From the NCBI RefSeq assembly GCF_013328815.1, contig NZ_JABUHN010000003.1, forward strand, positions 186,001 to 250,000: DNA of 64,000 bases, given 5' to 3'. The translations under genes were made by a program, and so were the position numbers. The notes below the pieces were generated by a model that saw only the letters and a program-made list of their open reading frames with translations, had not been told where the DNA came from and made no database searches. This document shows positions 42,729 to 52,757 of this stretch, one piece after another. Each line of letters begins with the position of its first letter. Positions within the stretch are counted from its first letter, which is position 1. The DNA comes from Tabrizicola fusiformis (GTDB lineage Bacteria > Pseudomonadota > Alphaproteobacteria > Rhodobacterales > Rhodobacteraceae).

Positions 42729-43707
42729 CGGCGGCCTCCAGCTTTCGGGCGAGTTTCGCCTTGGTATCGGCGTCACAGAAAGCCGCGTCAAGCGAGGTCC
42801 GGGCAATGGTGGCAAACACCCCCTCATCCCAGTCGAACGCGCGGTTCAGCATGTCATATTCCCGCGCCATGGTCGTATGGAAGAACGGCGGATCGTCGGT
42901 GCTGACCGTCACCTTCACCCCCCGGTCGTAAAGCTGGCCGATGGGATGGGCGCGGAAGGTGGGATAGATCCCCAAGGCGACATTGGACCCCGGACAAACC
43001 TCAAGCACCACGCCACGCTCGGCAATCTCATCCACCAGCGCCAGGTCTTCGATGGCGCGCACGCCGTGCCCTATCCGCTCCACCCCCAGATCGCGGATCG
43101 CGGCCCGCACCGAGTCCGGCCCGCCCCATTCGCCGGCATGGGCGGTCAGCCGCAGCCCCGCCTCGCGGGCACAGTCGAAGGACCAGAGATAATCCTTCGG
43201 CGCCCCCACCTTCTCATCCCCGGCAATGCCGAACCCGGTGATGAAATCCCCCGCCGTTTCCGCCGCACAAAGGGCCGTCTCGCGCGCCTTTTCCGGGCCG
43301 AAATGCCGGATGCAGGTCACCACGCCGCGGAGGGTGATGCCCATGCTGCGCTCGGCCTCGTCCGCCGCCTCGCGGATCGCCAGCAGGTATTCGCGCCAAG
43401 CGCCCAGATCGCGCCCGCCACAGAAATCGGGCGACAGGAAGGTTTCGCTGTAGATCACGCCGCTTGCCGCACTTTCCTCAAGCACCGCCAGCGTCAGGCG
43501 GCGGAAATCCTCGGGGTTTTGCAAGGTGGTGCAGGCCGCCTCATATACCTTCAGGAAGTTCCAGAAATCGGTGAAACGATAGCTGCCGTCCTCATTGAAG
43601 ATGCCGGAAATATCCAGCTTCTTATCCCGCGCCAACCCACGGATAAAGGCAGGCGGCGCACCGCCTTCCAGATGCAGATGCAACTCGATCTTCGGCAGTT
43701 TCTTCAC
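42721..43707 (-). CDS. add: Adenosine deaminase
   Basis: 328 residues. Converts adenosine to inosine. Metal ligands in [17 protein letters not shown] (His), the catalytic [11 protein letters not shown] and STDDPPFF (Asp/Asp) are in place. The start is GTG (43707), with AGG bases before it; the preceding 66 bp is an intergenic repeat with a hairpin, so add and upp may be partly uncoupled from deoB. The stop overlaps upp. Together with deoA, deoB and cdd it forms a nucleoside-salvage set. Confidence 0.94.
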   Translation of the reverse strand: MKKLPKIELHLHLEGGAPPAFIRGLARDKKLDISGIFNEDGSYRFTDFWNFLKVYEAACTTLQNPEDFRRLTLAVLEESAASGVIYSETFLSPDFCGGRDLGAWREYLLAIREAADEAERSMGITLRGVVTCIRHFGPEKARETALCAAETAGDFITGFGIAGDEKVGAPKDYLWSFDCAREAGLRLTAHAGEWGGPDSVRAAIRDLGVERIGHGVRAIEDLALVDEIAERGVVLEVCPGSNVALGIYPTFRAHPIGQLYDRGVKVTVSTDDPPFFHTTMAREYDMLNRAFDWDEGVFATIARTSLDAAFCDADTKAKLARKLEAADA

Positions 43708-43717
43708 GCCAGCCTCA

Positions 43718-43770
43718 TCCTCTCTCCAAAAATATCCCGGGGGTCCGGGGGCTGGCCCCCGGTTCCGCCG
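43718..43770 (-). repeat. Intergenic element, GAGGATATTT family, copy 5
   Basis: On the minus strand: a 7-bp GC hairpin (CCGGGGG-CTGG-CCCCCGG on the plus strand, 43745-43762), then CCCCCGGGATATTTTTGG and AGAGAGGATGA. It lies between deoB and add, with the ATATTTTTGG core just upstream of the add ribosome site. Confidence 0.7.
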
Positions 43771-43773
43771 CCG

Positions 43774-44970
43774 TCACAGGAACGACCGTCCGCCACCCTG
43801 CGCCGCCACCCCCAGATGCGCCGCGACACTTGCCGCCACATCGGTAAAGCCGCAAAGCCCGATCTCGCCCGCCCCCACCCCGGCGCAGATCACCGGCACC
43901 CGCTCGCGCGTGTGTTCGGTGCCGCGCCATGTCGGATCATTGCCGTGATCGGCGGTGAAAATCGCCAGATCGCCGGGTCGCAGTCGCGCCAGAAAGCCGC
44001 CTGCCCGTCCGTCGAACCATTCCAGCGCGCGGGCATAGCCCGCCACATCGCGCGGATGGCCGTAAAGGCTGTCAAACTCGACAAAGTTGGCAAAGGTCAA
44101 GGAACCCTCCTCTACCTCGTCCGCAAGCCGGTCGAGATGTCCGAAAAGGTCAAGGTCGCTTTTGCCCTTCCACAGCTTGCCGATGCCCTGCATCGAGAAG
44201 ATATCGCCGATCTTGCCAATGGCATGGGTCGCCCGCCCGGCCCCCGCCACCCAATCCAGCAGCGTCGGCGCCGGGGGAGCGATGGCAAAGTCGCGGCGGT
44301 TGGCGGTGCGGCGGAAATCGCCCGGCACGCCGGTAAAGGGCCGCGCAATCACCCGCCCCACCTTCATCGCATGAAGATGCGGTGCCAGATCGGCGCAGAG
44401 CTTCAACAGCCGCTCCAGCCCGAAGGCTTCTTCATGCGCGGCAATCTGGAACACCGAATCCGCCGAGGTATAGCAGATCGGCCAGCCGGTCTTCAGATGC
44501 GCCTCGCAATGCTCGGCGATGATCGGCACGCCCGAGGCATGGCAATTGCCCAAAATGCCATCCGTTCCGGCCAGTTGGCAGACCAGCGCCACCAGATCGT
44601 CGGGAAAGGCGGGCACGGTGTCGGGGAAATAGGCCCAGTCCCATGGCACCGGCACCCCGGCCAGTTCCCAATGGCCCGAGGGCGTGTCCTTGCCCCGGCT
44701 CACCTCACTCGCGGCGCCCCAGCGGCCGGTGGGACGTGCGTGCAAACCGGGTGTCGGCGCGCCCGAGGCCAGCGCAATCGCCGCCCCCAGCCCCAGACCA
44801 TCCAGCACCGGCATCTGCAAAGGCCCGCTGCGGCCCTGATCGGCACGCCCCGCAGCACAGGCTTGGGCGATATGGCCAAGGGTATTCGCCCCCTCATCGC
44901 CGAAGGCCGCCGCATCGGGTGCGCCGCCGCAGCCGACCGAATCCATCACGATCAGAAAGGCGCGGGGCAT
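43774..44970 (-). CDS. deoB: Phosphopentomutase
   Basis: 398 residues. Interconverts (deoxy)ribose 1- and 5-phosphate. Alkaline-phosphatase-fold motifs: ARAFLIVMDSVGCGGAPDAAAFGDEGANTLGHIA (N-terminal metal site), GYARALEWFDGRAGG, FTADHGNDPTWRGTEHTRERVPV. The start codon shares one base with the deoA stop (TGATG), so it is translationally coupled. It is the middle gene of cdd-deoA-deoB-add-upp, which salvages deoxynucleosides to ribose phosphate and free bases. Confidence 0.97.
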   Translation of the reverse strand: MPRAFLIVMDSVGCGGAPDAAAFGDEGANTLGHIAQACAAGRADQGRSGPLQMPVLDGLGLGAAIALASGAPTPGLHARPTGRWGAASEVSRGKDTPSGHWELAGVPVPWDWAYFPDTVPAFPDDLVALVCQLAGTDGILGNCHASGVPIIAEHCEAHLKTGWPICYTSADSVFQIAAHEEAFGLERLLKLCADLAPHLHAMKVGRVIARPFTGVPGDFRRTANRRDFAIAPPAPTLLDWVAGAGRATHAIGKIGDIFSMQGIGKLWKGKSDLDLFGHLDRLADEVEEGSLTFANFVEFDSLYGHPRDVAGYARALEWFDGRAGGFLARLRPGDLAIFTADHGNDPTWRGTEHTRERVPVICAGVGAGEIGLCGFTDVAASVAAHLGVAAQGGGRSFL

Positions 44971-46277
44971 CAGGCAATCCTCTTCAATATCAACGGCACA
45001 TCGGGCGGTGCTGCATCCTGCAACAGATAGGCCGCCTGCACCGCACGCACAGCCGCTTCGGCCTGCGCCGGGGTCGCGGCGTGGATCATGCAGAGCGGGT
45101 CACCGGCGCCAATCTCATCGCCAATCCCGGCCAGATCGGACAGCCCGACCGAGGGGTTCACCCGATCCCCCTCGCGCTGCCGCCCACCGCCCAGATCAAC
45201 CACCGCAAGGCCCAGCGCCCGCCCGTCGATCGCCCCGACATGTCCGGCGCGGGGGCTGGGCACCTCGACCACCACCGGCGCCGCGGGCAGCCGGTCGGCC
45301 CAGCGTTCGACAAAATCGGCAGGCCCGCCCTGCGCCGCCACCATCCGCCCGAACCATTCCGCCGCCGCCCCCGATTCCAGCGCCTGCGCGATGCGCCCCG
45401 CGCCATCCGCCGGGTCCGCCGCCAGCCCGCCCAAGGCCAACGCCTCTCCCCCCAGCGCCGCGGTAATGTCCCAGAGCGCGGGATTGACCGAGGTGCCCGT
45501 CAGCGTCTCCATCGTCTCAATCACCTCAAGCGCATTGCCGGCGGCAGTGGCCAGCGGCTGCGTCATGTCGGTGATCAGCGCCGTCGTCATGCAGCCCGCG
45601 CCCTGCGCCGTCGAAACCAGCGCCCGCGCCAGCGCCTCGGCCCCGTCCAGCGTCGCCATGAAGGCGCCCGAGCCGCATTTGACATCCAGCACCAGTGCCT
45701 CAAGCCCCGCCGCCAGCTTTTTCGACAGGATCGAGGCGGTGATCAGATCAATCGACTCAACCGTGCCCGAGACGTCGCGGATGGCGTAAAGGCGGCGGTC
45801 CGCCGGGGCAATCTCGGCACTTGCCGAAACGATGGCGCAGCGGATCTGCGCCAGTTGGGTGCGCAACTGCTCCTCGCCCATTGCGGTGCGAAAGCCCGGG
45901 ATCGCCTCAAGCTTGTCCAGCGTGCCGCCGGTATGGCCAAGGCCACGCCCCGAGATCATCGGCACATAGGCGCCGCAGGCCGCCAGCGCGGGCGCCAGCA
46001 GCAAGGACACACAATCGCCGATCCCACCCGTCGAATGCTTGTCCAAGACCGGCCCCGGCATGTCCCATTCCAGCACATGGCCCGAATCGCGCATCCCCCG
46101 GGTCAGCGCCACCCGCCCCTCTTCGCCCAAGCCCTTCAGCAGCACCGCCATGGCAAAGGCCCCGGCCTGTGCATCGCTGACGCCGCCATCCGCCAGCCCC
46201 GCGGCAAACCAGCGCAGCTCCTCAACCGAGGGCGTCTGGCCGTCGCGCAGCCGCGTGATGATGGCGCGGGCGTCCAT
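44970..46277 (-). CDS. deoA: Thymidine phosphorylase
   Basis: 435 residues. Phosphorolyses thymidine to thymine and deoxyribose 1-phosphate. The glycosyltransferase-III signature DKHSTGGIGDCVSLLLAPALAACGAYVPMISGRGLGHTGGTLDKLEAIPGFRT, then ALVLDVKCGSGAFM and a C-terminal alpha/beta domain. The ATG at 46277 overlaps cdd by 1 nt and its stop overlaps the deoB start by 1 nt, so it is tightly coupled. The open frame extends upstream across cdd but is not coding there. Confidence 0.96.
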   Translation of the reverse strand: MDARAIITRLRDGQTPSVEELRWFAAGLADGGVSDAQAGAFAMAVLLKGLGEEGRVALTRGMRDSGHVLEWDMPGPVLDKHSTGGIGDCVSLLLAPALAACGAYVPMISGRGLGHTGGTLDKLEAIPGFRTAMGEEQLRTQLAQIRCAIVSASAEIAPADRRLYAIRDVSGTVESIDLITASILSKKLAAGLEALVLDVKCGSGAFMATLDGAEALARALVSTAQGAGCMTTALITDMTQPLATAAGNALEVIETMETLTGTSVNPALWDITAALGGEALALGGLAADPADGAGRIAQALESGAAAEWFGRMVAAQGGPADFVERWADRLPAAPVVVEVPSPRAGHVGAIDGRALGLAVVDLGGGRQREGDRVNPSVGLSDLAGIGDEIGAGDPLCMIHAATPAQAEAAVRAVQAAYLLQDAAPPDVPLILKRIA

Positions 46278-46669
46278 CAGGTGCGGTCCATATGGGCGGC
46301 GGTGAAGAGGCCGGGCAGCAGTTCGGCCACGGTCATCACCTTTTGCGCGCCATCGGTGGTGCAAAGCGTCACCTGCACCTCGGGCGCGGCAAATTCCGCC
46401 AGTTTCTGGCGGCAGCCACCGCAGGGCGGCACGGGTGAAGGGCTGTCGGCAATCACGCAAACCTCGGCAATCACGGTATCGCCGGCGGCAATCATCGCGG
46501 CAATGGCGCCCGCTTCGGCGCAGGTGCCTTCGGGATAGGCGACGTTTTCCACATTGCAGCCCTGATAGACCACCCCCGAGGCGGCGCGGATCGCCGCCCC
46601 CACCTTGAAGCGGGAATAGGGCGCATAGGCCCGCAGGCGGACATCGGTGGCAGCTTGCAACAGCGTCAT
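46277..46669 (-). CDS. cdd: Cytidine deaminase
   Basis: 130 residues, the homotetrameric zinc type. Deaminates (deoxy)cytidine to (deoxy)uridine. Zinc and active-site motifs: GCNVENVAYPEGTCAEAGAI (Cys and catalytic Glu in CAEAG) and PPCGGCRQKLAEF (two Cys). The ATG at 46669 has GGAG six to nine bases upstream and gives MTLLQAATDVRLRAY, the family start. First gene of the minus-strand salvage cluster; the 214-bp gap to the divergent maeB gene should hold the promoters. Confidence 0.95.
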   Translation of the reverse strand: MTLLQAATDVRLRAYAPYSRFKVGAAIRAASGVVYQGCNVENVAYPEGTCAEAGAIAAMIAAGDTVIAEVCVIADSPSPVPPCGGCRQKLAEFAAPEVQVTLCTTDGAQKVMTVAELLPGLFTAAHMDRT

Positions 46670-46883
46670 ATCGCTCTCCGGTCTTGACCATCTGGTCAGC
46701 ATTCTGCGCCCTTCCCCCCCTTGCGCGCAAGCCTTGCACATGGGCTTGACGCATTTCTTGCCCAAGGTGAGGGTGGGACGGTTTCTGCATACACGCCGGA
46801 TAGGCCACAGGTGCTGCGGAAATCCACATATGGCCGTCAAGGCAATGGTCGTTTAAGGCTGAACCAAGTTCAGGGAGGAACCG

Positions 46884-49166
46884 ATGGCAGACGAGGCACG
46901 CAGCGACAGCAGCCGGCAGGCGGCGCTGGATTATCACGAATTCCCCAAGCCCGGTAAGCTGGAGATTCGCGCGACCAAGCCGCTTGCCAATGGCCGCGAC
47001 CTTTCCCGCGCCTATTCGCCGGGCGTGGCCGAAGCCTGCCTTGAAATCAAGGCCGATCCCGCGACCGCCAGCCGCTATACCTCACGCGGGAATCTTGTGG
47101 CGGTGGTGACCAACGGCACCGCCGTTCTGGGCCTTGGCAACATTGGCGCTTTGGCCTCCAAGCCGGTGATGGAGGGCAAGGCCGTCCTCTTCAAGAAATT
47201 CGCCAATATCGACTGTTTCGACATCGAACTGAACGAACCCGATCCGCATAAGCTGGCCGATATCGTCTGCGCGCTGGAGCCGACCTTCGGCGCGATCAAT
47301 CTGGAAGACATCAAAGCGCCGGATTGTTTCATCGTTGAACAACTCTGCCGCGAGCGGATGAAGATTCCGGTCTTCCACGACGATCAGCACGGCACGGCCA
47401 TTGTCGTGGGGGCGGCGGCCACCAATGCGCTGCATGTGGCGGGCAAGCGGTTTGAAGATATCAAGGTGGTCTCGACCGGCGGCGGGGCGGCGGGCATCGC
47501 CTGCCTGAACATGCTGCTGAAATTGGGCGTGCGGCGCGAGAATGTCTGGCTCTGCGATCTGGCGGGGTTGGTCTATCACGGCCGCACCGACCAGATGACC
47601 GACCAGAAGGCGGAATATGCCCAAGGCAGCACGCCCGCCACATTGGCCGAGGTGATCGAAGGCGCCGATCTGTTCCTTGGCCTGTCGGGCCCCGGGGTTC
47701 TGACGCCCGAGATGGTGGCGCGGATGGCCCCTGCCCCGATCATCTTCGCGCTGGCCAATCCCACGCCGGAAATCCTGCCCGATGCGGTGCGCGCCGTGGC
47801 CCCGGATGCAATCATCGCCACCGGCCGCAGCGATTTTCCCAATCAGGTCAACAACGTCCTCTGCTTCCCCTTCATCTTCCGCGGCGCGCTGGATGTCGGC
47901 GCCACCACCATCAACGACGAGATGGAACTGGCCTGCATCGAGGGCATCGCCGCCCTTGCCCGCGCCACCACCAGCGCCGAGGCCGCCGCCGCCTACAAGG
48001 GCGAGCAGCTTTCCTTCGGCCCCGACTATCTTATCCCCAAACCGTTTGACCCGCGGCTGATCGGCGTGGTCGCCAGTGCCGTGGCCAAGGCCGCGATGGA
48101 CACCGGCGTCGCCACCCGCCCCATCGCCGATATGGAAGCCTACCGGCACAAGCTGGACGGTTCGGTCTTCAAATCGGCGCTGATCATGCGTCCGGTGTTC
48201 GAGGCGGCCCGGCAGGCCACCCGCCGCATCATCTTTGCCGAAGGCGAGGATGAGCGGGTGCTGCGCGCCGCCAATGCCATCCTTGAAGAGACCACCGACA
48301 AGCCCATCCTGATCGGCCGCCCCGATGTGATCGCCACCCGGGCCGAACGCGCCGGCCTGTCGATCCGCCCCGACCGCGATTTTGAAATCGTGAACCCCGA
48401 AAGCGACCACCGCTACCGCGATTACTGGAGTACCTATCACGAGCTGATGGAGCGGCGCGGGGTGACCCCCGACATCGCCCGCGCCGTCTTGCGCACCAAT
48501 ACCACCGCGATTGCCGCCATCGCCGTGCATCGCGGCGATGCCGACAGCATGATCTGCGGCACCTTCGGGCAATATCTGTGGCATCTGCGCTATGTGCGCG
48601 AGGTGCTGGCGCGCGGCGGATTGCGCCCGCATGGTGCCCTCAGCCTGATGATCCTTGAGGATGGGCCGCTCTTCGTGGCCGACACGCAGGTCAACGCGGT
48701 GCCCACCCCCGAACAGATTGCCGAAACCGTCTGCGGCGCGGTGCGCCATGCCAAGCGGTTCGGCGTTCTGCCCAAGGTCGCGCTCTGTTCGCATTCCAAC
48801 TTCGGCAACCTCGACAGCGATTCCGGCCGCCGGATGCGCGCGGCGCTGGAAATCCTCGACAGCCGCGAAGTGGAATTCGACTATGAGGGCGAGATGAGCG
48901 TGGATGCCGCCCTCGACCCCGAGTTGCGCCAGCGCATCTTCCCCCGCGCCCGGATGCAGGGGGCGGCCAATATCCTTGTCTTCGCCTTCACCGATGCCGC
49001 CAATACCGCGCGCAACATGCTGAAGATGAAGGCGGGCGGGCTTGAGGTGGGGCCGATCCTGATGGGCATGGGCAACAAGGCGCATATCGTGACGCCCTCC
49101 ACCACCGCGCGGGGCCTGTTGAACATGTCGGCCATCGCGGGCACGCCCGTGGCGCATTACGGCTAG
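46884..49166 (+). CDS. maeB: NADP-dependent malic enzyme with phosphotransacetylase-like domain
   Basis: 760 residues, the hybrid MaeB size. Decarboxylates malate to pyruvate, giving NADPH. N-terminal malic-enzyme domain ([105 protein letters not shown]), then from about 430 a phosphotransacetylase-like domain ([22 protein letters not shown]-like region, [19 protein letters not shown]) that usually regulates rather than catalyses. The start codon has AGGAGG before it (about nine bases). Divergent from cdd. Supports C4-acid use with dctA and glcB. Confidence 0.95.
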   Translation: MADEARSDSSRQAALDYHEFPKPGKLEIRATKPLANGRDLSRAYSPGVAEACLEIKADPATASRYTSRGNLVAVVTNGTAVLGLGNIGALASKPVMEGKAVLFKKFANIDCFDIELNEPDPHKLADIVCALEPTFGAINLEDIKAPDCFIVEQLCRERMKIPVFHDDQHGTAIVVGAAATNALHVAGKRFEDIKVVSTGGGAAGIACLNMLLKLGVRRENVWLCDLAGLVYHGRTDQMTDQKAEYAQGSTPATLAEVIEGADLFLGLSGPGVLTPEMVARMAPAPIIFALANPTPEILPDAVRAVAPDAIIATGRSDFPNQVNNVLCFPFIFRGALDVGATTINDEMELACIEGIAALARATTSAEAAAAYKGEQLSFGPDYLIPKPFDPRLIGVVASAVAKAAMDTGVATRPIADMEAYRHKLDGSVFKSALIMRPVFEAARQATRRIIFAEGEDERVLRAANAILEETTDKPILIGRPDVIATRAERAGLSIRPDRDFEIVNPESDHRYRDYWSTYHELMERRGVTPDIARAVLRTNTTAIAAIAVHRGDADSMICGTFGQYLWHLRYVREVLARGGLRPHGALSLMILEDGPLFVADTQVNAVPTPEQIAETVCGAVRHAKRFGVLPKVALCSHSNFGNLDSDSGRRMRAALEILDSREVEFDYEGEMSVDAALDPELRQRIFPRARMQGAANILVFAFTDAANTARNMLKMKAGGLEVGPILMGMGNKAHIVTPSTTARGLLNMSAIAGTPVAHYG

Positions 49167-49168
49167 GT

Positions 49169-49816
49169 TCAGGCGGCGGTCTGGCCGGTCCAGACCGCCG
49201 GGATCAGCCCGCGCAGCGCATTGCCGACCCAGAGGCGCACCTGCGGCAGGTCTTGCGGCAGCAGCGTTTCCTCCGGCACAGCCAGCGAGGCCCGCAGCAC
49301 CCCCGGCAGCAGCCCGGCGACAAGCGGCGGCGTTCGCGTTCCCTGCCCGCGATCAAAGAAAACCGTGGTGATGCTGCCATCGCAGACCTCGCCCCGCTCG
49401 TTCAGGAAAATCACCTCGTCCAGCCCCGGCGGCAGCGCGGCGCGGGCGGCGTCATAGGCCGGGCGGCGGCTGGATTTCAGCCGCAGCCACGGATCGTCCG
49501 AGCGCAGCCGCTCCGACGCCAGCCCCAGCCGCCAGACGGGCGGGCTCTCGGGCAACGGGCTGGCTGTGGCTGACATCCGCCCGCCGCCGTCCAGCGTCAG
49601 GCGCAGTCGCGCCGGATCGGCGGGGCCGACCAGCAGCTTGTCAAACATCGCCGCCTCGAACCGCCAGCCCAGCGCCGCCGCCCCCCGCGCCAGCCTTGCC
49701 CGGTGCAGCGCCGCCAGCGGCACCCCGGCGCCATCCCAGCGCATCGTCTCGATCAGGATCAGGCCCGGACTCGTCAGGAGGGGCGCATCAGCCCCTTGAT
49801 ATAGCGGGCTTTCCAC
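49169..49816 (-). CDS. pabC: Aminodeoxychorismate lyase-like (class IV aminotransferase)
   Basis: 215 residues, fold-type IV PLP enzyme. It would convert 4-amino-4-deoxychorismate to 4-aminobenzoate for folate. Seen: LILIETMRWDGAGVPLAALHRARLARGAAALGW, LKSSRRPAYDAARAALPPGLDEVIFLNERGEVCDGSITTVFFDRGQ (the PLP-lysine and EV.DGS.. loop), and PPLVAGLLPGVLRA. The start is proposed as GTG 49816 (MESPLYQGADAPL), with an excellent GGGAGGAGG just before; it overlaps pabB by 43 nt. The ATG at 49744 is an alternative but truncates the conserved N-terminus. Converges on maeB. Confidence 0.9.
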   Translation of the reverse strand: MESPLYQGADAPLLTSPGLILIETMRWDGAGVPLAALHRARLARGAAALGWRFEAAMFDKLLVGPADPARLRLTLDGGGRMSATASPLPESPPVWRLGLASERLRSDDPWLRLKSSRRPAYDAARAALPPGLDEVIFLNERGEVCDGSITTVFFDRGQGTRTPPLVAGLLPGVLRASLAVPEETLLPQDLPQVRLWVGNALRGLIPAVWTGQTAA

Positions 49817-50913
49817 AGCGCCTCCTCCCATTCCCCCTGCGCCGTGCTGTCCTGCACCACGCCGCCGCCGACATTCAGCACCGCCCCGCCGTCCGGCGCC
49901 AGTGTCAGCGTGCGGATGGCTACGTTGAAACTGGCCGCGCCATCGGGCGCCATCCAGCCGATCGCCCCGCAATAGGCGCCGCGCGGATGCGGCTCCACCT
50001 CGCGGATGATCTCCATCGCCCGGATCTTCGGCGCCCCGGTGATCGAGCCGCAGGGGAACAGCGCCGTCATGATCCCGGCCATCGACGGCGGCGCCGCCAG
50101 CTCGCCCACCACGGTCGAGACCATCTGGTGAACCGTGGCAAAGCTTTCCACCGCGAAAAGCCGCGGCACCTTGACCGAGCCGACCCGCGCCACCCGGGCG
50201 ATATCGTTGCGCAGAAGGTCCACGATCATCAGGTTTTCCGCCTGCCCCTTTTCACTCGCCCGCAATTCCTCGGCCAGCTCGGCATCGCGCACCGGGTCGG
50301 GATCGCGGGGCGCGGTGCCCTTCATCGGCCGCGCCTCGATCCGCCCCGAGGCGGCGACCCGCAGGAACAATTCGGGGCTGCGCGAGATCAGAACCGGCCC
50401 CGCCCCCGGGTTGACAAAGGCGCCATGCCCCACCGCCTGCCGCGCCCGCAGGGCGCCATAAAGGCCCAGCGCCGTGCCCTGCGTCAGCCGCGACGCCATC
50501 GGAAAGGTCAGGTTGATCTGATAGCAGTCGCCCGCCGCGATATAGCCCTTCACCTTGGCCATGGCGGCATCATAGGCGGCACGGGTGATCATCGGTTCGG
50601 CGGGGGCCAGCGTGACACCGGACGCTTCGCCCGCAGCCTGTTGCAACAAGGCTGTGGCATCCTGCGGACCGGCATAAAGGCCGAAGACCGCCCGCGGCCC
50701 GCCACCCGCCGGTTCCAGCGCCGCCAGCTTCGGCTCCAGCCCGTAGCCCGCCTCATAGCCCAGCCAGCCCGCAACCCAAAGGCCCCGCGCCCGCCCGGCA
50801 TCAAGGGCCGCAAGCACCGCAGGAACCTCGGCCGCGCTCTGCGCCACCAGAACGGCTTCGGCGCCCGCAAACAGCGCGGGTTTGCCCCCCGGCCCATCCT
50901 CAAGCACGATCAC
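49774..50913 (-). CDS. pabB: Aminodeoxychorismate synthase component I
   Basis: 379 residues. Joins chorismate and ammonia (from PabA) for folate. Chorismate-binding domain: YKAAIKG-like KVKGYIAAGDCYQINLTFPM, PELFLRVAASGRIEARPMKGTAPRD, ENLMIVDLLRNDIARV, VHQMVSTVVGEL, LFPCGSITGAPKIRAMEII and GAIGWMAP. The start is GTG 50913 (MIVLEDGPGGKPALF), with AAAGGA seven bases upstream; further-upstream ATGs are possible but the frame there is not conserved. A 14-bp tandem duplication covers this site. Followed by pabC with an overlap. Confidence 0.93.
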   Translation of the reverse strand: MIVLEDGPGGKPALFAGAEAVLVAQSAAEVPAVLAALDAGRARGLWVAGWLGYEAGYGLEPKLAALEPAGGGPRAVFGLYAGPQDATALLQQAAGEASGVTLAPAEPMITRAAYDAAMAKVKGYIAAGDCYQINLTFPMASRLTQGTALGLYGALRARQAVGHGAFVNPGAGPVLISRSPELFLRVAASGRIEARPMKGTAPRDPDPVRDAELAEELRASEKGQAENLMIVDLLRNDIARVARVGSVKVPRLFAVESFATVHQMVSTVVGELAAPPSMAGIMTALFPCGSITGAPKIRAMEIIREVEPHPRGAYCGAIGWMAPDGAASFNVAIRTLTLAPDGGAVLNVGGGVVQDSTAQGEWEEALWKARYIKGLMRPS

Positions 50914-50916
50914 GAC

Positions 50917-50944
50917 GCATTCCTTTCGCGGCATTCCTTTCGCG
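50917..50944. repeat. 14-bp tandem duplication at pabB start
   Basis: GCATTCCTTTCGCG occurs twice in a row (50917-50930 and 50931-50944). Read on the minus strand, each copy carries the Shine-Dalgarno-like AAAGGAATG, so pabB has two stacked ribosome sites and two possible starts. Confidence 0.9.
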
Positions 50945-51175
50945 GCTGTGCCATACCTAGGGCCATGGCCCGCCACAGACCAGCGCCGCTGCGCCCGATC
51001 CGCCGGATTTTGCGACATGATGCCGGCAAAACGGGCGCCAATCCTCGGCGCGCTGTAATTTTCTATTCACCGCTTGCCAGCCAGAAAATTCCGGCATTTC
51101 CTCCGCTTCACGGTGCGGCATCCCGCCGCAGCCGCAACAACAAGAACAACAACCAATGGTTGGAGGGTCAATGAC

Positions 51176-52735
51176 ATGTCTTCGGACGCCTACAGCGACA
51201 AGGACCACCATGAGGACGTAAAAGTCCTGCATGGCATGGGCTATGCCCAGGAGCTTTCGCGCTCCATGTCGAAATTTTCTAACTTCGCCATCTCGTTCTC
51301 GATCATCTGCATCCTGTCGGGCGGCATCAACTCTTTCGCCCAGGCGATTTCCTCGGTCGGCGGCGCGGGTGCCGGGATCGGCTGGATCACGGGCTGTCTG
51401 CTCTCGGGCATGTTCGCCCTTGCCATGGCGCAGATCGCGTCGGCCTTCCCCACCGCGGGCGGTCTTTACCACTGGGGCTCGATCCTGGGGAACCGCTTCT
51501 GGGGCTGGCTGACGGCATGGCTCAACCTTCTGGGCCTGATCACCGTGCTGGGCGCCATCAACATCGGCACCGCGTATTTCTTTGCCGGCACCTTCGGGCC
51601 GATGTTCGGCTTTTCGGGAACCGACGGGCAGGTCGTGCTGTTCGTGGCGGCAATCACCATCATTCAGGCGCTGTTCAACCATCTCGGCATCAAGGTCACG
51701 ACGATGCTGACCGACATCTCGGGCTATATCATCTTTGCCGTGACGGCGGTTCTGGTGCTGGCCTGCCTCTATTTCGCACCCGCCATCGACATTTCGCGGC
51801 TGTGGACCTTCACCAACTACTCGGGTGAGGCGGGCGGCAAGGTTTTCCTGAAGTCGGACAATGTGGGCTATCTGTTCCTGCTCTGCCTCTTGCTGCCGGT
51901 CTATACGATCACCGGCTATGATGCCTCGGCCCATACCTCGGAAGAAACCAAGAACGCCGCCACCTCGGTGCCCAAGGGCATTGTGACTGCGGTGTTCTGG
52001 TCGTCCATCGTCGGCTGGGTGATGATCTGCGCCATCACGCTGGCCATCCCCGATATGGCGACCGCTGCCGGGCAAGGCTGGGGGATGTTCTTCGGCACGA
52101 TGGATGCCATCCTGCCGGCGGCGCTGAAGGACGTGCTGTATCTGGGCATCTTCATCGCCCAGTTGCTTTGTGGTCTGGCGACGGTGACCTCGGCCAGCCG
52201 GATGCTCTTCGCCTTCTCGCGCGATGATGGCGTGCCGCTGTTTTCCAAGGCGCTGGCCACGGTCTCGCCGAAATACCGCACGCCGGTCAACGCGATCTGG
52301 ACGGCGACGGCGCTCTGCATCCTCTATGTGGTGCTGGCAATGACCATCAAGGTGGGCGAAACCTCGATCTATGTGATCGTGGTGAACTCGACTCTGGTGT
52401 TCCTGTTCCTGTCCTTCACCATTCCGCTGGTGGCCGGGCTCTTTGCCTATGGCACCGCGAAATGGCCGGCCCCGGGCCCTTGGGCGATGTCGGCCGGGCT
52501 TTACAAGCTGGTGACCGTGCTGTCCGTCATCGGCATGGGCGTGATCCTGTTCATCGCCGTCGCCCCGCCGAACGAGCGGGTGCTGTATGTGGTCCTGGGC
52601 TTCATCGCGCTGGCGCTGGTCCTCTGGGTGGCGGTCGAAAGCCGCCGCTTCGAAGGCCCGCCGACCGGCGACCGCATCGCCGCCCGCAAGGCCGCCATCG
52701 CGGCGGCCGAGGCTGCGGTGGGCGAAAAGACCTGA
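51176..52735 (+). CDS. APC-superfamily amino-acid permease
   Basis: 519 residues with about 12 transmembrane segments. NFAISFSIICILSGGINSFAQAISSVGGAGAGIGW, FALAMAQIASAFPTAGGLYHWGSILGNRFWGW and YTITGYDASAHTSEETKNAA identify the amino acid/GABA/ethanolamine-permease subgroup of the APC family. Substrate is not determined. The ATG at 51176 follows GGAGG by about 9 nt. Upstream is a CAA-rich stretch (51135-51155); downstream, a terminator hairpin at 52758-52786. Divergent from the pabB gene, so its promoter is in the about 260-bp gap. Confidence 0.92.
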   Translation: MSSDAYSDKDHHEDVKVLHGMGYAQELSRSMSKFSNFAISFSIICILSGGINSFAQAISSVGGAGAGIGWITGCLLSGMFALAMAQIASAFPTAGGLYHWGSILGNRFWGWLTAWLNLLGLITVLGAINIGTAYFFAGTFGPMFGFSGTDGQVVLFVAAITIIQALFNHLGIKVTTMLTDISGYIIFAVTAVLVLACLYFAPAIDISRLWTFTNYSGEAGGKVFLKSDNVGYLFLLCLLLPVYTITGYDASAHTSEETKNAATSVPKGIVTAVFWSSIVGWVMICAITLAIPDMATAAGQGWGMFFGTMDAILPAALKDVLYLGIFIAQLLCGLATVTSASRMLFAFSRDDGVPLFSKALATVSPKYRTPVNAIWTATALCILYVVLAMTIKVGETSIYVIVVNSTLVFLFLSFTIPLVAGLFAYGTAKWPAPGPWAMSAGLYKLVTVLSVIGMGVILFIAVAPPNERVLYVVLGFIALALVLWVAVESRRFEGPPTGDRIAARKAAIAAAEAAVGEKT

Positions 52736-52757
52736 TCCTTCAGGGCAAGCCATGATG

